A DNA stretch of 42,059 bases, taken from assembly GCF_001440405.1 (NCBI RefSeq), contig NZ_LLXX01000026.1:43400-85458 (forward strand), in the 5' to 3' direction. The position numbers and the translations under genes were made by a program. Below, piece after piece: positions 7,559 to 16,001 of the stretch (its first letter is position 1; the number at the start of each line of letters is the position of its first letter). Source of the stretch: Bradyrhizobium valentinum (GTDB lineage Bacteria; Pseudomonadota; Alphaproteobacteria; Rhizobiales; Xanthobacteraceae). The notes below the pieces were generated by a model. The model had not been told where the DNA came from, did no database searches, and worked only from the letters and a program-made list of their open reading frames with translations.

Positions 7559-9217
7559 ATGCGTAACGACAAATCGAAGAAGACGGCCACCGCGTGGCTG
7601 CTGGCGACGGCGCTGGTGGTAGGTCTGCCGCAACTCGCGAGCGCCGAAACGGTGCTGCGGATCGGCATGACGGCCGCTGATATTCCGCGCACGCTCGGGC
7701 AGCCCGATCAGGGCTTTGAGGGCAACCGCTTCACCGGCCTCACCATGTATGACGCCCTGACGCTGTGGGACCTGTCGTCGGCGGAGAAGGCAAGCGTCAT
7801 GATTCCCGGGCTCGCGACCGAATGGAAGGTCGACGATGCTGACAAGAAGAAGTGGACCTTCAAGCTGCGTCCCGGCGTCAAATTCCATGACGGCTCGCCG
7901 TTCAATGCCGACGCCGTGGTCTGGAACGTCGAAAAGGTGCTGAAGCAGGATGCGCCGCATTTCGACGCCAGCCAGGTCGGCGTCACCGCCTCGCGCATGC
8001 CGACGCTCGCGTCCGCCCGCAAGATCGACGACATGACGGTGGAATTGACCACCAAGGAGCCGGACAGCTTCCTGCCCATCAATCTGACCAACCTGTTCAT
8101 GGCGAGCCCGACCAAGTGGCAGGCGTTTTATGACAAGGCTGAAGGCGCCGACGCCAAGGCGAAGTCGCAGGCTGCGTGGGCTGCGTTTGCCAGGGACGCC
8201 TCGGGCACTGGCCCCTGGAAGATGTCGAAATTTACGCCGCGCGAACGGCTCGAACTGGTGAAGAACGAGGGCTATTGGGACAAGGCCCGCGTGCCCAAGG
8301 TCGACCGGATGGTGCTGCTGCCGATGCCGGAAGCAAATGCCCGCACCGCAGCATTGCTCTCCGGCCAGGTCGATTGGGTCGAAGCGCCGGCACCCGACGC
8401 GGTCAAGGAGATCAAGCAGCGCGGCTTCCAGCTCCAGGCCAATGAATCTCCGCATGTCTGGCCGTGGCAGTTTTCGCGCATCGAGGGCTCGCCGTGGAAC
8501 GATATCCGCGTCCGCAAGGCGGCCAATCTCTGCATCGATCGCGAAGGCCTCAAGGAGGGCCTGCTCGCCGGCCTGATGGTGCCGGCCACCGGCACCTTCG
8601 AGCCCGGGCACCCCTGGCGCGGCAAGCCGACCTTTCAGATCAAGTATGACCTGAAGGCTGCGCAGAAGCTGATGCAGGAAGCGGGCTATGGCCCGAGCAA
8701 GAAGCTGACGGTGAAGACCCAGACGTCGGCGTCGGGATCGGGCCAGATGCAGCCTTTGCCGATGAACGAGTATCTGCAGCAGGCGCTGGCCGAATGCTAC
8801 TTCGACGTTCAACTCGACGTCATCGAGTGGAACACGCTGTTCACCAACTGGCGCCGCGGCGCCAAGGATCCGACCGCCAACGGCGCGAACGCCACCAACG
8901 TCACCTATGCGGCGATGGACCCGTTCTTCGCTTTGGTGCGCTTCCTGCAGTCGTCGATGGCCCCGCCCGTCTCGAACAATTGGGGCTTCATCAACAACCC
9001 CAAGTTCGACGAGCTGGTGACCAAGGCGCGCCAGACCTTCGATCCTGCAGCGCGTGACGCGGCGCTCGCCGAACTGCATGCGGCTTCGGTGGACGATGCG
9101 GCGTTCCTCTACGTCGCCCACGACGTCTCCCCGCGCGCCATGAGCCCGAAGGTCAAGGGCTTTGTGCAACCGAAGAGCTGGTTCGTCGACTTCTCGCCGG
9201 TGTCGATGGCACCGTGA
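7559..9217 (+). CDS. ABC transporter periplasmic substrate-binding protein, family 5 (paralogue)
   Basis: 552 residues. The ATG at 7559 was preferred over an upstream TTG because GAGAAGGGA lies 9 nt before it and a standard signal peptide follows (cleavage near LASA-E, residue 29). It is an SBP_bac_5 protein with IPGLATEWKVDDADKKKW, GVKFHDGSPFNADAV and GTGPWKM, and is a paralogue of the divergent 5747-7360 gene. It is the first gene of the plus-strand operon, so it likely supplies substrate to the permeases at 9405-11249. A palindromic repeat separates it from them. Substrate unknown; the amidase downstream hints at an amide or short peptide. Confidence 0.93.
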   Translation: MRNDKSKKTATAWLLATALVVGLPQLASAETVLRIGMTAADIPRTLGQPDQGFEGNRFTGLTMYDALTLWDLSSAEKASVMIPGLATEWKVDDADKKKWTFKLRPGVKFHDGSPFNADAVVWNVEKVLKQDAPHFDASQVGVTASRMPTLASARKIDDMTVELTTKEPDSFLPINLTNLFMASPTKWQAFYDKAEGADAKAKSQAAWAAFARDASGTGPWKMSKFTPRERLELVKNEGYWDKARVPKVDRMVLLPMPEANARTAALLSGQVDWVEAPAPDAVKEIKQRGFQLQANESPHVWPWQFSRIEGSPWNDIRVRKAANLCIDREGLKEGLLAGLMVPATGTFEPGHPWRGKPTFQIKYDLKAAQKLMQEAGYGPSKKLTVKTQTSASGSGQMQPLPMNEYLQQALAECYFDVQLDVIEWNTLFTNWRRGAKDPTANGANATNVTYAAMDPFFALVRFLQSSMAPPVSNNWGFINNPKFDELVTKARQTFDPAARDAALAELHAASVDDAAFLYVAHDVSPRAMSPKVKGFVQPKSWFVDFSPVSMAP

Positions 9218-9234
9218 GGTGGGCACGCTGATAG

Positions 9235-9340
9235 GGCTCCCCTCCCCCTTGCGGGGAGGCGTGGGGGAAGGGGTTCACACGGGCAGTCCCGGTGGGGCCA
9301 CCCCTCTCCCTAACCCTCCCCCGCAAGGGGGGAGGGAACC
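9235..9340. repeat. C/G-rich palindromic repeat inside the ABC operon
   Basis: The left arm (CTCCCCTCCCCCTTGCGGGG, from about 9236) and the right arm (CCCTCCCCCGCAAGGGGGGA, to about 9335) pair as a long imperfect hairpin. The same style of element is seen at 26519-26650. It lies between the binding-protein gene and the first permease gene, where a stable hairpin could protect the upstream transcript end or reduce read-through. Confidence 0.8.
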
Positions 9341-9404
9341 CTCGCATCGTGCGTCCCTTACTGTAACCTGCGCATTCATTGTGCTGCATCAAGTCAGGTA
9401 ACCC

Positions 9405-10358
9405 GTGCTCGCTTATATCGCCCGGCGTATCGTCTACGTCATTCCGATCGTGCTCAGCGTCGCGCTGGTGTGTTTCCTCCTGGTGCACATCACGCCCGGC
9501 GATCCGCTCGTTGCCGTGCTGCCGGCCGATGCCTCGCAGGAACTCGCCGCGCAAATGCGCACGGCCTACGGCTTCGACCGGCCGCTACCGGTTCAGTTCG
9601 GGCTCTGGCTGTGGCGGGCGATCCATGGCGATCTCGGCAGCTCCATCGCCACCGGTCGCCCGGTGCTGACCGAAGTGTTGCGCGCGGTCGGCAACACCGT
9701 GACGCTCGCCGTCGCCGCCGCATTGATCGGCTTCACGCTCGGGCTGTTGTTCGGCCTGATCGCCGGCTATTTTCGCGACACCTGGATCGACAAGGTCGCC
9801 ACGTCAGTCGCCATCGCCGGCGTCTCGGTGCCGCATTACTGGCTCGGCATGGTGATGGTCATCATCTTCTCGGTGCAACTCAACTGGCTGCCCGCGGTCG
9901 GCGCCGGTCCCGGCGGCTCCGGCGCGTGGGGCTGGGACTGGGAGCACATGAAGTATCTCATCCTGCCGGCGATCACGACCTCGGTGATTCCCATGGGCAT
10001 CGTCACCCGCACCGTACGAGCGCTGACCGGCGACATTCTCTCGCAGGATTTCGTTGAGGCGCTGCGCGCCAAGGGTCTGCGCGAACTCGACGTGTTCAAA
10101 CACGTTATCAAGAACGCCGCGCCGACTGCGCTCGCGGTCATGGGGCTGCAACTCGGCTACATGCTCGGCGGCTCGATCCTGATCGAAACCGTGTTCTCCT
10201 GGCCCGGTTCGGGCCTCTTGCTCAATTCGGCGATCTTCCAGCGCGATCTTCCCTTGCTGCAGGGCACGATTCTGGTGCTGGCGCTGTTCTTCGTGGCCCT
10301 CAATCTGCTGGTCGATATCGCGCAAGCCGCGATCGATCCGCGCATCAAGCGGGGCTGA
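9405..10358 (+). CDS. ABC transporter permease, DppB type
   Basis: 317 residues from a GTG start that gives the typical N-terminus of this family (LAYIARRIVYVIPIVLSV, first membrane helix). Six membrane helices are apparent, with the binding-protein-dependent permease region at about 95-310 and the cytoplasmic EAA loop around EALRAKGL (219-226), which contacts the ATPases. The HITPGDPL motif after helix 1 is characteristic of DppB/OppB proteins. It forms the inner-membrane channel with the DppC-type protein encoded 4 bp downstream. Confidence 0.93.
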   Translation: MLAYIARRIVYVIPIVLSVALVCFLLVHITPGDPLVAVLPADASQELAAQMRTAYGFDRPLPVQFGLWLWRAIHGDLGSSIATGRPVLTEVLRAVGNTVTLAVAAALIGFTLGLLFGLIAGYFRDTWIDKVATSVAIAGVSVPHYWLGMVMVIIFSVQLNWLPAVGAGPGGSGAWGWDWEHMKYLILPAITTSVIPMGIVTRTVRALTGDILSQDFVEALRAKGLRELDVFKHVIKNAAPTALAVMGLQLGYMLGGSILIETVFSWPGSGLLLNSAIFQRDLPLLQGTILVLALFFVALNLLVDIAQAAIDPRIKRG

Positions 10359-10361
10359 TCC

Positions 10362-11249
10362 ATGACCGTGATGTCGGATACCGCCCTGCAAGCCGCGCCC
10401 GCGACCAAGGCGCGCGGCTATTGGGCGACCGTCGGTCGCCGCATCGCGCGCGACAAGGTCAGCATGGTCTGCGCCTTCGTGCTGGTATTGATCTTCGCCT
10501 CCGCGCTGCTGGCGCCGTGGCTGGGCCTCGCCGATCCCTACCAGGGCTCGATGATCCGCAGGCTTCGCCACATCGGTACGCCGAACTATCCGCTCGGCAC
10601 CGACGAACTCGGCCGCGACATGCTGGCGCGGCTGATCTATGGCGGCCGGCTGTCGCTGATCATCGGTATCCTTCCCGTGATCCTCGCCTTTGTGATCGGC
10701 ACCTCGCTCGGGCTCGTCGCCGGCTATGTCGGCGGCAGGCTCAACACCGCGATCATGCGCACCATCGACGTGTTCTACGCCTTCCCGTCCGTCCTGCTGG
10801 CGATTGCGATCTCCGGCGCGCTGGGCGCCGGTATCGTCAACTCGATCGTCTCGCTGACCATCGTGTTCGTGCCGCAGATCACCCGCGTCGCCGAAAGCGT
10901 CACCACGGGCGTGCGCAACATGGATTTCGTCGAGGCCGCGCGCGCCTCCGGCGCCGGGCCGTTCACCATCATGCGGGTGCATATGCTGGGCAACGTGCTC
11001 GGCCCGATCTTCGTCTACGCGACGGGGCTCATCTCGGTGTCGATGATCCTCGCGGCGGGGCTGTCGTTCCTCGGTTTGGGCACCAAACCGCCGGAGCCGG
11101 AATGGGGCTTGATGCTGAACACGCTGCGCACCGCGATCTATGTCAACCCATGGGTGGCGGCGCTGCCGGGCGTCATGATCTTTGCGGTGTCGATCTGCTT
11201 CAACCTGCTCAGCGACGGCATGCGCAGCGCCATGGATATCAGGAACTGA
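10362..11249 (+). CDS. ABC transporter permease, DppC type
   Basis: 295 residues. An N-terminal cytoplasmic tail is followed by a helix at about 34-52, then the DppC-specific motif LGTDELGRDMLAR (78-90), four to five further helices, and an EAA loop at EAARASGAG (191-199). It pairs with the DppB-type permease to form the membrane pore. It starts 4 bp after the upstream stop codon, and the following ATPase starts 4 bp after its own stop, so translation is probably coupled. Confidence 0.93.
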   Translation: MTVMSDTALQAAPATKARGYWATVGRRIARDKVSMVCAFVLVLIFASALLAPWLGLADPYQGSMIRRLRHIGTPNYPLGTDELGRDMLARLIYGGRLSLIIGILPVILAFVIGTSLGLVAGYVGGRLNTAIMRTIDVFYAFPSVLLAIAISGALGAGIVNSIVSLTIVFVPQITRVAESVTTGVRNMDFVEAARASGAGPFTIMRVHMLGNVLGPIFVYATGLISVSMILAAGLSFLGLGTKPPEPEWGLMLNTLRTAIYVNPWVAALPGVMIFAVSICFNLLSDGMRSAMDIRN

Positions 11250-11253
11250 CGCG

Positions 11254-12333
11254 ATGAGTGAGACAAGCCCGTCAGTCGAGCTACTGGAACAGGTCGAGGA
11301 CGTCGGCGGCGCAGCGCAGCCGCTGTTGCAGGTGTCGGGGCTGACAAAGCATTTCCCGGTGCGGGGCGATCTGTTCAGCCCTCGTAAAACCGTGCGTGCG
11401 GTCGATAATGTTTCCTTTTCCATCGCCAAGGGCGAAACGGTCGGGATCGTCGGCGAATCCGGCTGCGGGAAGTCGACGACGGCGCGGCTGCTGATGCATC
11501 TCATGAAGCGCGATGCCGGTGATATCGTCTATGACGGCATGCAGGTCGGTCGCGCGCTGTCGCTGCGTGAATTGCGTCGCGGCATGCAGATGGTGTTTCA
11601 GGACAGCTACGCTTCGCTCAACCCGCGCCTCACCATCGAGGACTCCATCGCGTTCGGCCCCAAGGTTCACGGCATGGCGGATGCTGCCGCGCGGCTGCTG
11701 GCGCGCGAGCTGCTCGGCAAGGTGGGCCTGCGGCCCGAAACCTTCGCCAACCGCTATCCGCACGAGATTTCCGGCGGCCAGCGCCAGCGCGTCAATATCG
11801 CGCGTGCGCTGGCGCTGTCGCCGCGGCTCGTGATCCTCGATGAAGCGGTCTCGGCACTGGACAAATCGGTCGAAGCGCAAGTGCTCAATTTGCTGGCGGA
11901 CCTGAAGCGCGAATTCGGCCTGACGTACTTGTTCATCAGCCATGATCTCAACGTGGTGCGCTACATCTCGGACCGCGTGCTGGTGATGTATCTCGGCGAA
12001 GTTGTCGAACTCGGCCCGGTCGACAAGGTCTGGGATGCGCCGGCGCATCCCTATACGCGGGCGCTGCTGGCAGCGATGCCGTCGTCCGATCCTGACAACC
12101 GCACCGAGACGCCGCCGATCTCGGGCGATCCGCCCAACCCGATCGACCCGCCGTCCGGCTGCCGGTTTCACACCCGATGTCCATTTGCAGAGCCGCTCTG
12201 CGCAAATGCGACGCCAGAACTCAGCGATGTCGATACAATGGGCCATCAGGCGGCGTGCTACATGGCCATTGCTGGCTCCGGGCACAGCCGCGCACCGGCC
12301 AAAGAAAATGACAAGGGAGCAACCGCCGCATGA
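11254..12333 (+). CDS. ABC transporter ATP-binding protein, DppF type
   Basis: 359 residues starting at ATG 11254. An in-frame upstream start inside dppC was rejected because it adds a Cys/Arg/Ala-rich tail with no family resemblance. Walker A is GESGCGKST (67-75), followed by the Q-loop region FQDSYASLNPR, signature SGGQRQR, Walker B LVILDEAVSALD and the H-loop His in FISHDL. The C-terminal oligopeptide-transporter extension has the Cys-containing segment CRFHTRCPFAEPLC, which in this family can bind an Fe-S cluster. It energises the importer together with the DppD-type subunit at 13933. Its stop overlaps the next start (ATGA). Confidence 0.93.
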   Translation: MSETSPSVELLEQVEDVGGAAQPLLQVSGLTKHFPVRGDLFSPRKTVRAVDNVSFSIAKGETVGIVGESGCGKSTTARLLMHLMKRDAGDIVYDGMQVGRALSLRELRRGMQMVFQDSYASLNPRLTIEDSIAFGPKVHGMADAAARLLARELLGKVGLRPETFANRYPHEISGGQRQRVNIARALALSPRLVILDEAVSALDKSVEAQVLNLLADLKREFGLTYLFISHDLNVVRYISDRVLVMYLGEVVELGPVDKVWDAPAHPYTRALLAAMPSSDPDNRTETPPISGDPPNPIDPPSGCRFHTRCPFAEPLCANATPELSDVDTMGHQAACYMAIAGSGHSRAPAKENDKGATAA

Positions 12334-12527
12334 CGAGACCCGATCCCAAGCAGGTCAAGGTAATGACTGACGTCGCCGGCGTTCCGCAGGATTCGGAAGT
12401 TTCCGCGCGCATCGCCAATTCCATCGGTCCGGCCTTCGACGGCTTTGCGCCGATCTCTGGTACACTGCCGATGGATCTCGAGCCGGCAAGCTTCCTTCTC
12501 GTACAGAACGCCAAGGTGTCGAAATGA
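12330..12527 (+). CDS. AtzG-like small protein (DUF4089 type), likely partner of the amidase
   Basis: 65 residues, overlapping the upstream ATPase by ATGA and the downstream amidase by ATGA, a position that strongly supports a real gene. The C-terminal half (SARIANSIGPAFDGFAPISG, then DLEPASFLLV) fits the short DUF4089/AtzG pattern of a helical segment followed by an EPA-F motif. In the cyanuric acid pathway, AtzG is known as a small GatC-like subunit needed by the amidase AtzE. Since an amidase gene follows directly, I infer a two-subunit AtzE/AtzG-like enzyme. The family assignment is from memory of the motif, not a search. Confidence 0.65.
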   Translation: MTRPDPKQVKVMTDVAGVPQDSEVSARIANSIGPAFDGFAPISGTLPMDLEPASFLLVQNAKVSK

Positions 12528-13936
12528 GCGGCGAACCAGCCCTGATGTCGCTGGTGTCGGTCGCCAAGGCGATCGCCGGCAAGAAATTGTCCTCGCGCGA
12601 GGTGACGCAGTCCTGTCTCGACCGCATCGCGCAATGGCAGCCGCTCGTCAACGCGTTCATGGCGATCGAGGCGGAGGAGGCGCTTGCTGCCGCTGACGCC
12701 GCCGACGCTGATCTTGCCAAGGGCAAGAATCTGGGTGTGCTGCACGGCGTGCCGATGGCGCACAAGGACATGTATTACGAGGCCGGCAAGGTCGTGACCT
12801 GCGGCTCAAAGATCCGGCGCGAATTCGTGGCTACGACGACCTCGACCGCGCTGCAGCGCCTGAAGGATGCAGGCTCGGTCAGGCTCGGCTCGCTGCAGAT
12901 GGTCGAGTTCGCCTACGGCCCGACCGGCCACAACGTGCATTACGGCGCGGTGCGCAACCCCTGGAATGTCGATCACATCACCGGCGGCTCGTCATCCGGC
13001 TCGGGCTCGGCGGTCGCGGCGCGGCTGACCTTTGCGGCGCTGGGCTCCGACACCGGCGGCTCGATCCGGATGCCCGCGCATTTCTGCGGCGTCACCGGCT
13101 TCAAGACGACGGTCGGCCTTATCAGCCGTGCCGGCGCGATGCCGCTATCGCAATCGCTCGACACAGTCGGCCCGCTGGCACAAACCGTCGAAGACTGCGC
13201 GCTCCTGATCGGGCTGATGGCTGGCGCTGATCCCGAGGATCCCACGGCCTCGACGCTCCCGGTGCCGAACTACATGGCCGCGACCACAGGCTCGCTCAAA
13301 GGCGTGAAGATCGGCGTGCCGACCGCCTTCTATGTCGACGATCTCGATTCCGAAGTGGCGCGGGTGCTCGACGAGACCATCGCTACCCTCAAGAGAGAGG
13401 GTGCCGAAATCGTCAAAGTCGAATTGCCGGACCAGCGCCAGCTCACCGCCGCCTGTCAGATCGTGCTCGCCACCGAAGCCGCCGCCTTCCACAAGCGCTG
13501 GATGATCGAGCGGCCGCAGGATTACGGCGCGCAGGTCCTGATGCGGCTGCAGAACGGGCTTGCGATTCCCGCCGTGACCTATCTCGAAGCGATGCGCTGG
13601 CGCGGTCCGGCGCTGGCTGCGTACCTCGCGGCGGTCACCGGCACCGATGCCGTGATCGCGCCGGTCGCGCCGATGCCGGCGGCGACCATTGCCGAGAGCG
13701 ATGTCGGCAACAGCTTAGATGCGGAAGCCGTGATTCAGCGGATCACGCGCTTCACCCGGCCGATCAATTATCTCGGCCTGCCGTCGCTTTCGATTCCCGC
13801 CGGCTTCACCGGAAAGGGCCTGCCGGTCGGCATGCAGTTGATCGGCCGCCCCTTCGATGAGGCCGGGCTGTCACGGATCGGCGCGGCGTTCCAGCGCGCC
13901 ACGGATTTTCACCAGCAGGTACCGAAAGCTGCATGA
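12524..13936 (+). CDS. Amidase-signature hydrolase (AtzE/GatA-like)
   Basis: 470 residues with the amidase-signature catalytic set: Lys81 in VPMAHKDMYY, the cis-Ser within GGSSSGSGSAVAA (156-158), and the nucleophile Ser180 in GSDTGGSIRMPA. The family hydrolyses amide bonds to acid plus ammonia. The gene lies between the DppF-type and DppD-type ATPase genes of one transporter and overlaps both neighbours by 4 nt, so it is part of the operon and probably acts in the cytoplasm on the imported compound. The AtzG-like gene just upstream suggests an AtzE-type enzyme. The exact substrate cannot be read from the sequence. Confidence 0.9.
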   Translation: MSGEPALMSLVSVAKAIAGKKLSSREVTQSCLDRIAQWQPLVNAFMAIEAEEALAAADAADADLAKGKNLGVLHGVPMAHKDMYYEAGKVVTCGSKIRREFVATTTSTALQRLKDAGSVRLGSLQMVEFAYGPTGHNVHYGAVRNPWNVDHITGGSSSGSGSAVAARLTFAALGSDTGGSIRMPAHFCGVTGFKTTVGLISRAGAMPLSQSLDTVGPLAQTVEDCALLIGLMAGADPEDPTASTLPVPNYMAATTGSLKGVKIGVPTAFYVDDLDSEVARVLDETIATLKREGAEIVKVELPDQRQLTAACQIVLATEAAAFHKRWMIERPQDYGAQVLMRLQNGLAIPAVTYLEAMRWRGPALAAYLAAVTGTDAVIAPVAPMPAATIAESDVGNSLDAEAVIQRITRFTRPINYLGLPSLSIPAGFTGKGLPVGMQLIGRPFDEAGLSRIGAAFQRATDFHQQVPKAA

Positions 13937-14910
13937 GCAACCTCGTCGAAATCCGCGACCTCAACATCCGCTTCACCGGCGAGCGCACGGTTCACGCCGT
14001 CAACGACATCTCGCTCACGCTTGGCGAGGGCGAGGTGCTCGGCCTGCTCGGCGAATCCGGCTCGGGCAAGAGCGTGACCTTGCGCGCGCTGATGCGGCTA
14101 TTGCCGAAGAAGCGGACGCAGATTTCAGGGACTGTGAAGGTATTGGGCCGCGACGTGCTGGCGATGAACGACGAACAGCTTGCGGCGTTCCGCGGCCAGA
14201 CCGTCTCCATGATCTTCCAGGAGCCGGCGCTGGCGCTCGATCCCGTCTACACGATCGGCCATCAGATCGCGGAAAGCGTGATGCGCCATGAGGGCAAGAG
14301 CCAGAAGGAAGGGATGGCGCGAGCGCTGGAAATGCTGGAGGTAGTTCGGATTCCCTCCGCCAGGCGCCGCCTTGATGCCTATCCGCACGAAATGAGCGGC
14401 GGCATGCGGCAGCGGGCGATGATCGCACTCGCCCTGGCCTGCAAGCCGAAGATTCTTTTGGCCGACGAGCCGACCACGGCGCTGGACGCCACCGTGCAGA
14501 TCCAGATCCTGCTGCTGCTGCGCGAACTGCAGCGCGAGTTTGGCATGTCCGTGATTTTCGTGACCCACGACATCGGCGTCGCCATCGAAATCTGCGACCG
14601 CGTCGCCGTCATGTACGCCGGCCAGATCGTGGAGCAGGGACGCTTGCGCGACATCGTGCGCTCGCCGGTTCATCCCTATGCCAAGGGCTTGCTGGCCTCG
14701 ACCGTCCACGGCGCCAAGCGCGGCCAGCGGCTGGAGACGATCCCGGGCACCCCGCCTTCGCTCGACAAGGCGCCCGCGAGCTGCTCATTCGCGCCGCGCT
14801 GCAGTTATGCGCAGCCGCGCTGCAGCGAGCGCTTGCCGCCCAATGTGCAGGTGTCGCCGGATCGAACCGCGCGCTGCGTGCTGGCGGAGCGAGCGACCGC
14901 GGTTGGCTAA
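13933..14910 (+). CDS. ABC transporter ATP-binding protein, DppD type
   Basis: 325 residues. Walker A is GESGSGKSV (40-48), with Q-loop [12 protein letters not shown], signature MSGGMRQR, Walker [13 protein letters not shown] and H-loop FVTHDIG. The oligopeptide C-terminal extension contains a Cys cluster ([14 protein letters not shown]). It is the second ATPase subunit of the importer. It overlaps the amidase by ATGA and is the last gene of the operon. No T-tract terminator follows; only a 7-bp stem CGTCATG/CATGACG at 14939-14958 is seen. Confidence 0.93.
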   Translation: MSNLVEIRDLNIRFTGERTVHAVNDISLTLGEGEVLGLLGESGSGKSVTLRALMRLLPKKRTQISGTVKVLGRDVLAMNDEQLAAFRGQTVSMIFQEPALALDPVYTIGHQIAESVMRHEGKSQKEGMARALEMLEVVRIPSARRRLDAYPHEMSGGMRQRAMIALALACKPKILLADEPTTALDATVQIQILLLLRELQREFGMSVIFVTHDIGVAIEICDRVAVMYAGQIVEQGRLRDIVRSPVHPYAKGLLASTVHGAKRGQRLETIPGTPPSLDKAPASCSFAPRCSYAQPRCSERLPPNVQVSPDRTARCVLAERATAVG

Positions 14911-14967
14911 GAGTTAGCGAGCCAGGTGTTGTCTAGTTCGTCATGCCCGGCCATGACGGAATCGTGC

Positions 14968-15207
14968 TCACCCACCCAATCCCGGATCGGCCCAGCGCTC
15001 GATCTGCGCTGGTCCCACGACCTGCTTCGGCTGATGGGGATTTAGCGTACCTGCGCTCGCGGACCAGCCCTTGGCCAGGATCTGCATCGCAAACAGCTTG
15101 GCGTCGATTTCAGATTTGAAGGTGCGGGTCGAGCGGGTCGTGTTCTCCGCAGTCTCGTCCGTCCTGTCCCGACCAAAAGTCACATACCAAATGTCGCCAT
15201 GCTTCAT
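14968..15207 (-). CDS. Small hypothetical protein
   Basis: 79 residues, starting HGDIWYVTFGRDRTDET and containing TRTFKSEIDAKLFAMQILAKGW, which reads like a compact alpha/beta cytoplasmic protein with no signal peptide or membrane segment. No family is recognised. There is no good ribosome-binding site before the ATG, but the amino-acid composition is normal and no better gene competes on either strand. It converges with the ABC operon and diverges from the GlsB/YmgE gene. Confidence 0.55.
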   Translation of the reverse strand: MKHGDIWYVTFGRDRTDETAENTTRSTRTFKSEIDAKLFAMQILAKGWSASAGTLNPHQPKQVVGPAQIERWADPGLGG

Positions 15208-15349
15208 GGCTGCATAACGCGTGTGGCGGAAAAAAGTTTCAACGCTGCGGCAGCCGCCGCAAGCCGCAAAGTTTTTGGGTCGTCACATCGGGCAATTATA
15301 GCTATCGTTCGGCTGGACGCGACGCGCCGCAACATCCGGGGGGCTTCAA

Positions 15350-15619
15350 ATGCAGATTTCCAACGAAGGCATTCTCGTAATTCTCTTCGTCGGCCTGGTG
15401 GCCGGTTGGCTGGCCGGCAAGATCGTGCGCGGCACCGGCTTTGGCATCATCGGCGACATCATCGTCGGCATCGCCGGCGCGCTGCTCGCAAGCCTCTTGT
15501 TTCCGAAGCTCGGCATTCGCCTCGGCACCGGGCTGGTGTCGGAGATCGTCTACTCCACCATCGGCGCCGTCATCCTGTTGCTGGTCGTGCGGCTGGTCCG
15601 CACCGGCGGGCGGTTATAG
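15350..15619 (+). CDS. GlsB/YeaQ/YmgE family stress-response membrane protein
   Basis: 89 residues with three hydrophobic helices (about 7-24, 32-52 and 62-82) and the Gly-rich pattern typical of the transglycosylase-associated family (GLVAGWLAGKIVRGTGFG, then GDIIVGIAGALLASLLFP). The family consists of small inner-membrane proteins induced by acid or other stress, of unclear function. A run of G (GGGGGG) just upstream of the ATG can act as ribosome-binding site. It stands alone between a hypothetical gene and the secretion operon. Confidence 0.88.
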   Translation: MQISNEGILVILFVGLVAGWLAGKIVRGTGFGIIGDIIVGIAGALLASLLFPKLGIRLGTGLVSEIVYSTIGAVILLLVVRLVRTGGRL

Positions 15620-16001
15620 TTGCGTACAGCCCGATGGCTTGAAGTCAGCGGCAGGGACCTGCGCAGGTCGCCTGGCGCCCTCCGGTTAGCCCGGCCGAAG
15701 GTGCGGTAGAAGATAGCGGCCGGGGTCGCGCCGGAAGCGGCGCGCAGCTCGACCTCCATGTCAAGGTCGGCTGGGTCTCGATGTCCGTGATCTCAGTCCC
15801 GTTTCCGGGCGGCCTGAGGCCCGAACCCGCCGAACGGCTGGCGCCGGCGTCAAATTTGCTCCCCAAACAGGCGGTTTCCGCCTTCACCCCCTCTTCACGA
15901 GCATGAACTGGATTGGAGTTAACGTGACTTAAAATAGACGGTGTCCAAAAACATCGGTAAAACCAGCCCGTCACCTGATCCTTTTGAAGAGACACGCATT
16001 T
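15620..16001. other. Intergenic stretch with no convincing gene
   Basis: 382 bp between the GlsB/YmgE gene and the secretion operon. Reading all frames shows only short unconvincing frames, with no recognisable protein. The last 100 bp are richer in A/T (about 15905-15960), as expected for a promoter of the secretion operon. I could not assign -35/-10 boxes. Confidence 0.5.

Noticed and set aside
9804..11504. 566-codon minus-strand frame opposite dppB/dppC
   Set aside because: It is antisense to two permease genes, with a low-complexity charged product and no ribosome-binding site.
15550..15759. 69-codon minus-strand frame between the GlsB/YmgE gene and the secretion operon
   Set aside because: It overlaps the GlsB/YmgE gene, has no ribosome-binding site and no recognisable protein, and other frames in the same stretch are equally open.
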